A stretch of DNA of 64,000 bases. Origin: Leptospira ainazelensis. Its GTDB lineage: Bacteria; Spirochaetota; Leptospiria; Leptospirales; Leptospiraceae. The position numbers were made by a program, and so were the translations under genes. Position 1 is the first letter of the stretch; each line of letters opens with the position of its first letter. Below, in pieces: positions 58,654 through 64,000 of the stretch. The stretch is from positions 1-64,000 of the forward strand of contig NZ_JAFFPT010000055.1 of the NCBI RefSeq assembly GCF_016918785.1, written 5' to 3'. A model generated the notes under the pieces. It ran no database searches, was not told where the DNA came from, and worked only from the letters and a program-made list of their open reading frames with translations.

Positions 58654-59309
58654 TTCGCTTTCGGAAAAAATTCCTCCGAAAACCTATCCGAGTTTTTAGA
58701 GAAAGAAAACCCATTTTTGATTTGGATTGGGAAAAAGGAATGGAGAGAACCTGTCCCCTATTCTTATAACATAGATCTTTTTTTATGAACTCAGGAGAAT
58801 CTTAAAAAAGGATGCCAACCCCAATCTTGAGAACGAGTAGTTTCCCAAGATCAGGATTGGCATAATTTGGAGATCCGTAAGTTGCAAACAGTAATAAGGA
58901 CGAATTTGATTCCGAGCTCTTGCGAAATCTCGAACAAAGTAGGAACTCCTAAAAAGGAGTGAAGCTTTGAAATCGAAAGGAGTGCGGGAACTCCACACTT
59001 CTCTTGGTCTCCAACGGGGATTGACCTTTGCGATCCGGGATTTCAGAGAGGAAAATGCGGGAACTCCACACTTTTTTCCAGAAGATCCCGAGATTTCAGT
59101 CCGACTTTCCTCAAAAAAAATGGTGAATTCCGATTTCATAGCTGCTGAAGCGCAGTTTTTCTTTCCTTCTACAAAAAAATTCAGAAGAGAGCCGGATCTC
59201 TTTCTAAAAGAATTCCAAAAAAAAGAAAGGTTGAAAATTGCGAACGCAATTGAGTCTGGATTGTCGGACATCTTTCCCCCGTAAGGACAAAACTAGAAAA
59301 ATCGACTAG
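58654..59309. other. Intergenic region with hairpin and three dispersed elements
   Basis: I see no convincing gene in this 656-bp region. It holds the long minus-strand hairpin at 58812-58863 and GTAGGAACTCC at 58939-58949, GCGGGAACTCC at 58984-58994 and 59057-59067. Open frames of up to about 160 codons exist on both strands but cross these elements and lack start signals. Confidence 0.6.
58804..58863 (-). ncRNA. Minus-strand 22-bp hairpin with U-tract (terminator or sRNA 3' end)
   Basis: The arms at 58812-58833 and 58842-58863 flank an eight-base loop. On the plus strand four of 22 positions mismatch; on the minus strand all four become G-U pairs, so the RNA stem is complete over 22 bp. 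On the minus strand the stem is followed by CC and a run of six U (58809-58804). This is a strong intrinsic terminator. Only a 446-bp gene-free stretch and then a small hypothetical gene lie upstream, so it may end a small RNA. Confidence 0.55.
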
Positions 59310-59645
59310 TTAAGCGAGAACAGGAGGAGGTAAATTCAGCAGATTTATTGTTTGGATGTTACAGAAGTGGAATTGGAACCTATCCTGGAGGGAAGTGATT
59401 TTGCCCTTGAATACGAAAAGAATATTTTTATGTGAAAGAGATAGAAAGCTAAAGAGGAATTCTTCGGATTCCTCTTCCAGCTGCACCAGCTCTTTATATT
59501 CGGATTCAATACCGTCTATTGTCTGTTTTTGGGTAGGCAACTTCCCAGGAAGATTGCTGGAGGAGGCGACAGAAAATATTAGAAACAAAAACGCCAGCGC
59601 GCAAGCGGTTAGAGGAAAACTAATTTTGTTTCTTTGCCTCTTCAT
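59310..59645 (-). CDS. Hypothetical small exported protein
   Basis: The 111-residue product has a signal peptide (about residues 10-30, FPLTACALAFLFLIFSVASSS). The mature part begins NLPGKLPTQKQTIDGIESEYKELVQLEEESEEFLFSFL, an acidic helix, and then a basic, hydrophobic tail ending PPPVLA. No family is recognised. The signal peptide is the main support for it being a gene. Confidence 0.5.
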   Translation of the reverse strand: MKRQRNKISFPLTACALAFLFLIFSVASSSNLPGKLPTQKQTIDGIESEYKELVQLEEESEEFLFSFLSLSHKNILFVFKGKITSLQDRFQFHFCNIQTINLLNLPPPVLA

Positions 59646-59708
59646 AACCTCATCGAGTCCTAAATTTTAAAAAGCGTCAAGCAGGAAATAAAAATTCACC
59701 AAAAAGAT

Positions 59709-59744
59709 CCCGATCGACTCGAAGATAGATCCGTAGTACGATCG
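59709..59744 (-). terminator. Possible terminator of pgi
   Basis: CCGATCG (59709-59715) and CGATCGG (59738-59744) pair across a 22-base loop, and on the minus strand GATC and a short U-run follow. It lies 17 bases after the pgi stop. Confidence 0.45.
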
Positions 59745-59760
59745 GATTAGGGAAAACGAT

Positions 59761-61098
59761 TTAGTTTTCTATAATTCTTTTTCGAAGAATTGCTCCTTCC
59801 TTTTCAAAACCTTCTTTATGAAGAAGTGCGAACATATTCTTCTTATAAGCCTCTACGCCCGGTTGATCAAAAGGGTTCACACCCAGAGAATATCCGGAAA
59901 TCGCGCAAGAATATTCAAAGAAATACATGATTTCTCCCAGGGATTCGGGAGAGATTTCCGGAAAAATCAATTCTAAACAAGGAACACCGCCGTCCGCGTG
60001 AGCGAGAAGAGTTCCCAATCGAGCCTGTTCGTTTACGTGTTCGATCGTATTTCCGGCAAGAAAATTCAGCGAGTCCAAATTCTCCTTTGTGGCCGTAAGA
60101 GTGAGATCGGAAAGGATCTTGGCCGGACTCAAAACCGTTTCGAACAAAATCCGTTTTCCCTCCTGCACATATTGGCCTAAAGAATGGAGATCTGTCGTAA
60201 AGTCCATAGACGCCGGAAAAATCCCTTTGTTTTCCTTTCCTTCACTTTCTCCGAATAGCTGCTTCCACCACTCGGAAAGATAACGAAGAGAAGGATTAAA
60301 ATTTGCTAATACTTCGACGTATTTTCCGGTCGATAAAAAATAATTTCTGAGAGCCGCATAATGAGTGGCTGGGTTTTTGATCGGATCGTTTTCGGAATGC
60401 AAACCTTCCAGAACATTCTTAAATCCTAATATATAGTTTCGAATCGGAATTCCCGCCACGGCAAGCGGGAACAACCCGACGGGAGTAAGAACCGAATATC
60501 GCCCTCCTACGGAATCCGGGATCGCAAAAGTTTCAAAACCTTCCGACTCCGCAAAAGTTTTAAGAGCGCCTTTTCTGGAATCCGTTGTCGCAACCACTCT
60601 TGAAGAAGCGTCTTTCCCGTATTTTTTTACGAGGAGATCCCAGAAAATCCGGAACGCAATCGCAGGTTCCGTAGTAGTTCCGGATTTGGAGATTACATTG
60701 ATGGAAAAATCTCTGTCCTTTAGATATTCGAGCAACTCGGAAAAATATCTCGATTCCAGATGATGTCCTGCAAAGATCACTTCTGGATTTCCTTTTTTGG
60801 GAGAACGAAAAAAGGGAAGACTGGCCTCTAAAACCGCTCGAGATCCAAGATACGATCCGCCGATCCCGATCACGATCACGACATCGGAAAAAGCTCGGAT
60901 TCTTTCTGCGGCTTGAACGATTCTTTCTATTTCCGAATTTTGAATTTCGTTCGGAAGATTCAACCAACCCAAAAACTCGCTTCCCTTTCCTTGCAAAGAA
61001 TGCAACGTCTTTCTCGCGGACTCGGCTCCTTTCAAAAAGGTTTCGAATTCTTGCGATTGAATAAACGCTGATGCGAATCTTGTTTCTAATCGGATCAT
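59761..61098 (-). CDS. pgi: Glucose-6-phosphate isomerase
   Basis: The 445-residue enzyme is the shorter bacterial type: [60 protein letters not shown], and the C-terminal [19 protein letters not shown] with the catalytic Lys. It interconverts glucose- and fructose-6-phosphate. Leptospira do not use sugars as main carbon source, so it likely serves gluconeogenesis and sugar-nucleotide supply. The galK gene is divergent across 273 bp. Confidence 0.97.
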   Translation of the reverse strand: MIRLETRFASAFIQSQEFETFLKGAESARKTLHSLQGKGSEFLGWLNLPNEIQNSEIERIVQAAERIRAFSDVVIVIGIGGSYLGSRAVLEASLPFFRSPKKGNPEVIFAGHHLESRYFSELLEYLKDRDFSINVISKSGTTTEPAIAFRIFWDLLVKKYGKDASSRVVATTDSRKGALKTFAESEGFETFAIPDSVGGRYSVLTPVGLFPLAVAGIPIRNYILGFKNVLEGLHSENDPIKNPATHYAALRNYFLSTGKYVEVLANFNPSLRYLSEWWKQLFGESEGKENKGIFPASMDFTTDLHSLGQYVQEGKRILFETVLSPAKILSDLTLTATKENLDSLNFLAGNTIEHVNEQARLGTLLAHADGGVPCLELIFPEISPESLGEIMYFFEYSCAISGYSLGVNPFDQPGVEAYKKNMFALLHKEGFEKEGAILRKRIIEN

Positions 61099-61371
61099 AG
61101 TGAATTACAAATTCTCTTTTTTTCTATTACGTCTCGGATTCGTTTCGTTCGATTCCAAGATTCTATCGGTTCCCAATCTCAAATCGCGACTTATGATTTG
61201 AATTCTTCTTCCAAAACCATCAAAAAAAGGGACGCTGGATCAGTTTAGGAAAACGAAAATGCGGGGCAAGAAAAAAGCAAAGGGAAAGAGAGGATAAAAA
61301 TACGGAGAAGGATTGACGAGAAAGGAAGTGTAATTCAATCTTTCCGGGATTTTTAAAAGTAAAGACCCGCA

Positions 61372-62529
61372 ATGGACAAAGAAGAACTTACAAGAATTCT
61401 CAATGAAGAATTTTCATCGTCTCCCAAAGAAGAACCGATCCGATTCTTCTCGGCTCCCGGAAGAATCAATCTCATCGGAGAACACGTCGATTACGCGGGC
61501 GGAATCGTTTTGCCGGCGGCCATCGACGTTTTCATAAAAATCGCAATTCGAAAGAATCGAAGCTCTTTTTTTAGAATTTTTTCCGCCGAATCCGGTGAGA
61601 AGATAGAAGCGAAAATCATCACTTACAATTCAAAAAGTTCCTGGGTCAATTATGTCTTCGGGGTCCTTCAAGAATTTAGTAAACTCGGATTTGAATCGGA
61701 TCCATTTGATCTGGTTGTTTGGGGAAATATTCCGCAAGGTGCTGGCCTTTCCTCTTCTGCGGCGTTTGAAGTTGCAACCGCTTTTGCGATTTCCGAAATT
61801 CATTCCTGGAAAATCAAAAAAGAAGAACTCGCTCTTTTGGGTCAAAGGGCTGAAAATCTTTTCGTGGGTGTGAATTGCGGAATCATGGATCAGTTCATCA
61901 TCTCGACGGGTAAAGAGGGCTTTTGTATCGCTCTCGATACGGAGACTCTTACATACGAATATCATAAAATGCACTTGGAAGATTCCGAATTCTACCTCAT
62001 AGACTCGAAAGTAAAACATTCTTTGAAGGATAGCGCTTACAATGAAAGAAGAATGGAAGTGGAATCGGCGTTTGATAAGATCAAAAAAAGAAAACCGTTC
62101 CTCAAAAGTCTTTATCAGGCTGAATTAGAAGACTTAGAGAACGAATCCTTCGGACTGAATCCGATCGAAAAAAAACGGGCAAAACATGTTGTTACTGAAA
62201 GACTAAGAACCGAAAAGGTAATCCAAAATCTCAAAAGCGGAAACGCCCAAAACGTCGGTGAAATTCTTTTTGAATGCCATAATTCTCTCTCTAAAGATTA
62301 CGAAGTTTCGTGTGAAGAATCGGATTTTATAGTCGAACACTTAAGAAAAGAAGGAGTTCTCGGGGCGAGGATGATCGGAGGCGGTTTTGGAGGTTGCGTT
62401 TTGATACTGGACAAAAAAGGCAGAAGAGATATACTGTTTGAGAAAATTAAAACGCTTTATTGGAAAGAATTTAAAAACGAACCCCAACTCTATACTTTCC
62501 GAATTTCAGACGGCGTCAAAGAATTCTAA
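61372..62529 (+). CDS. galK: Galactokinase
   Basis: The 385-residue GHMP kinase has the galactokinase signature GRINLIGEHVDYAGGIVLPAA, the ATP loop IPQGAGLSSSAAFEVA, the catalytic Asp in CGIMDQFIISTGK and GARMIGGGFGGCVLIL at the end. It phosphorylates galactose, probably for salvage into lipopolysaccharide. No galT or galE is adjacent. A STAS gene follows 35 bp later. Confidence 0.94.
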   Translation: MDKEELTRILNEEFSSSPKEEPIRFFSAPGRINLIGEHVDYAGGIVLPAAIDVFIKIAIRKNRSSFFRIFSAESGEKIEAKIITYNSKSSWVNYVFGVLQEFSKLGFESDPFDLVVWGNIPQGAGLSSSAAFEVATAFAISEIHSWKIKKEELALLGQRAENLFVGVNCGIMDQFIISTGKEGFCIALDTETLTYEYHKMHLEDSEFYLIDSKVKHSLKDSAYNERRMEVESAFDKIKKRKPFLKSLYQAELEDLENESFGLNPIEKKRAKHVVTERLRTEKVIQNLKSGNAQNVGEILFECHNSLSKDYEVSCEESDFIVEHLRKEGVLGARMIGGGFGGCVLILDKKGRRDILFEKIKTLYWKEFKNEPQLYTFRISDGVKEF

Positions 62530-62564
62530 AAAAAGAATTTCAGTGGAACTGAGGGAGAAACGAG

Positions 62565-62987
62565 ATGGGAACAGATAATTCTCTGAACCTCGACGGTGGA
62601 GAAGTGGATTTTTCAATCAACGAGTTGACCGTTCATCTTCAGAAGGAAGATATCCCGGAGAATTTCCCCAAGGATGCGGTTGCTCTGAAAATCAGCGGAG
62701 AAATCAATCTTTATTCCGCACACGCACTCAAAGAAAAAATTTTCGATCTGATAGACAAGGGCTTTATTTATATTTTCGTGAATATGGAAAACATTCGTTA
62801 TATTGATTCTTCCGGTCTGGCGGTTTTTATGAGCACCCATGCAAAACTTGTAAAGATCGGGAAAGGCGGAATCGCGATGTTCTCCCCTTCTTCCCAAGTG
62901 AATAAAATCTTAGAATTGACCAAATTAAAATCTCTGATTCGCGTCACCGGAACGCTCAAGGACGCGATGAATATCCTTCTCAATTGA
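62565..62987 (+). CDS. STAS-domain anti-sigma factor antagonist
   Basis: The 140-residue protein has a 35-residue acidic lead and a STAS domain (about 38-138; VALKISGEINLYSAHALKEKIFDLI, NIRYIDSSGLAVFMSTHAKL). The Ser of DSSG (about residue 87) is the usual phosphorylation site. It is the second STAS protein in this window and the two are not neighbours. A GAGGGAGAAACGAG stretch precedes the ATG. Confidence 0.9.
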   Translation: MGTDNSLNLDGGEVDFSINELTVHLQKEDIPENFPKDAVALKISGEINLYSAHALKEKIFDLIDKGFIYIFVNMENIRYIDSSGLAVFMSTHAKLVKIGKGGIAMFSPSSQVNKILELTKLKSLIRVTGTLKDAMNILLN

Positions 62988-62999
62988 TTATCTTAGAGA

Positions 63000-63617
63000 A
63001 TGAATAAAAAGAAAACAGAATATTCTAAATATTTAAATAACTTACTCAGCTGCAATAAGTGTCCAAAAATGGAAGGGAGGCCCGTTCACGGTTGTGTTCC
63101 TTCCACTAAAATTATCAGCATCGGTCAGGCGCCGGGCATTCACGAAGAAAGATTCGGAAGGCCTTTTTCCTACACGGCAGGGAAAACCCTTTTTGGTTGG
63201 TTTCAGAAAATCGGAATCGAAGAGGAAATTTTTCGAAAAAAAGTGAATATGTCCGCCGTTTGTAGATGTTTTCCCGGGAAAGCCAAAAGTGGAGATCGAA
63301 AACCAAATCCGGAAGAGGTCCTGAATTGCTCTGAATTTTTGGAATTCGAAGTCCGCTTTCACAAACCTCAGTTGATCATTCCTATTGGGAAACTCGCTAT
63401 CGATCAGTTGTTCGAGAGTCGTAGTTACAAGTTGGAGGACGTGATCGGTGGAAGGTTTTCGCGGGAACTCTACGGAATACGGGTGGACTGGGTCCCTCTG
63501 CCGCATCCATCAGGACTGAACGTCTGGAATCACACTGAAACTGGAAAGAGACTGATTCAAAAAGCTTTAAATCTTCTAAAAAACCACCCTGTTATGAAGC
63601 AGGAATTTGATTTGTAA
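63000..63617 (+). CDS. 4Fe-4S uracil-DNA glycosylase-family protein
   Basis: The 205-residue protein belongs to the uracil-DNA glycosylase superfamily: motif 1 SIGQAPGIHEERFGRPF, motif 3-like LIIPIGKLAIDQL and motif 2-like PLPHPSGLNVW. Four cysteines fit an iron-sulfur cluster: CNKC near residue 18, one in AVCRCFPGK and one in LNCSEFLEFE, the family 4/5 layout. It would remove uracil from DNA. It starts 12 bases after the STAS stop, so the two are probably co-transcribed. Confidence 0.87.
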   Translation: MNKKKTEYSKYLNNLLSCNKCPKMEGRPVHGCVPSTKIISIGQAPGIHEERFGRPFSYTAGKTLFGWFQKIGIEEEIFRKKVNMSAVCRCFPGKAKSGDRKPNPEEVLNCSEFLEFEVRFHKPQLIIPIGKLAIDQLFESRSYKLEDVIGGRFSRELYGIRVDWVPLPHPSGLNVWNHTETGKRLIQKALNLLKNHPVMKQEFDL

Positions 63618-63831
63618 AGGCAAGTTCGCGGGAACTCTCCTATTCCAATTGAAAAAAGACACCGAAAATCAAGATGAATTCCCGATTTTCAAATCCAACA
63701 TTTCCTAAAGAGGAGAAATTATAAAGTAATCTTGTGTTTTAGAGAATTAATTCCTGAACTTTGGACAATCAAGACGTACAATGATATCCAAAGCCTTTTG
63801 AGCTTTTGATTTTCCTATAGAACTTCTATAT
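63618..63831. other. Intergenic region near the right edge
   Basis: No clear gene. A variant of the dispersed element (GCGGGAACTCTCC) lies at 63627-63639, ten bases after the glycosylase stop. A 37-codon minus-strand frame starting MNFRLKQSIEYRSS overlaps the end of the partial gene and might be its frameshifted continuation. Confidence 0.5.
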
Positions 63832-64000
63832 TCAATGGATTGCTTGAGACGAAAATTCATTCACAAGTTGAGCCATTCTTTGCGAATACTCTTCTTTAAA
63901 GTCGATCATCCAAATTAAAATCAACTTTTGATTGATCCTCGAATCCAAAGGTCTTGGAACAACTAAATTTTCTTTTTCTTCCGAGAGTTCCCACTTCAAG
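63832..64000 (-). CDS. Partial protein at the window edge, C-terminal end
   Basis: A minus-strand frame enters from the right edge and ends at the TGA at 63832-63834. The visible 55 residues include ENLVVPRPLDSRINQKLIL and FKEEYSQRMAQLVNEFSSQAIH, a plausible folded end. The family is not recognised. The adjoining frame continues with similar composition, so a frameshift cannot be excluded. Confidence 0.35.
   Translation of the reverse strand, partial: LKWELSEEKENLVVPRPLDSRINQKLILIWMIDFKEEYSQRMAQLVNEFSSQAIH

Noticed and set aside
58783..59284. Frames of 162 and 105 codons on opposite strands
   Set aside because: They overlap each other, cross three dispersed elements and the hairpin, and show no domain or signal peptide.

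Overview
The window looks like chromosomal DNA of a pathogenic-clade Leptospira. The strongest marker is an almost full-length match to LipL41 (complement 35453-36520) with its small partner lipoprotein Lep directly downstream. A Leptospira-specific DUF1564 protein, many lipoproteins with spirochaetal lipoboxes and a spirochaetal flbD-motA-motB-fliL cluster agree. Base composition looks clearly richer in G+C than L. interrogans, so a higher-GC pathogenic species is more likely; the species cannot be fixed by eye. No rRNA, tRNA, CRISPR array, prophage or intact insertion sequence was seen.

Layout. 0.1-4.2 kb: a lipoprotein operon imelysin / di-haem cytochrome / imelysin, an iron-type locus. 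4.4-14.4 kb: housekeeping and unknown genes (MAPEG protein, two PRC-barrel proteins, PhoU-like, WGR protein, DUF1564, SPFH lipoprotein, CPBP protease, nucleotidyltransferase-like protein, carboxylesterase). 14.5-18.6 kb: fabG, then a sulfide module (ArsR-rhodanese regulator, sulfide:quinone oxidoreductase, DsrE-like protein) whose promoter carries a perfect palindrome and faces a methyltransferase gene. 18.7-25.5 kb: fatty-acid hydroxylase, lipoproteins, AraC-type membrane regulator, SCP-x-type thiolase with its DUF35 partner, cytochrome c lipoprotein and a STAS protein. 25.5-29.7 kb (minus strand): glycosyltransferase, flbD, motA, motB, fliL and kdsB, tightly packed, with a 51-bp minisatellite just upstream.

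30.5-36.5 kb: an MCE protein, the division cluster ftsQ-ftsA-ftsZ, and the convergent lipL41-lep operon. 36.7-49 kb: a lipoprotein with nadA, TPR proteins, ispF, surface lipoproteins, GNAT, DoxX, dprA with an HTTM membrane protein, a DODA-type dioxygenase and adenosine deaminase. 49.7-58.7 kb: a DegT aminotransferase, an alpha/beta hydrolase, then an operon of two sensor kinases followed by an AmgK-like sugar kinase and a MurU-like nucleotidyltransferase (muramic acid recycling). 59-64 kb: pgi, galK, a STAS protein and a 4Fe-4S uracil-DNA glycosylase.

Between genes there is a recurrent short element, core GGAACTCC in the forms GTAGGAACTCC and GCGGGAACTCC/GTGGGAACTCC, with about 18 intergenic copies; a variant of it forms the minisatellite unit. 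Copies also lie inside variable segments of ftsZ, the adenosine deaminase gene and a lipoprotein gene. A long minus-strand hairpin at 58.8 kb, in which every imperfect pair is a G-U wobble and which ends in a U-tract, is the best candidate for an unannotated RNA end.
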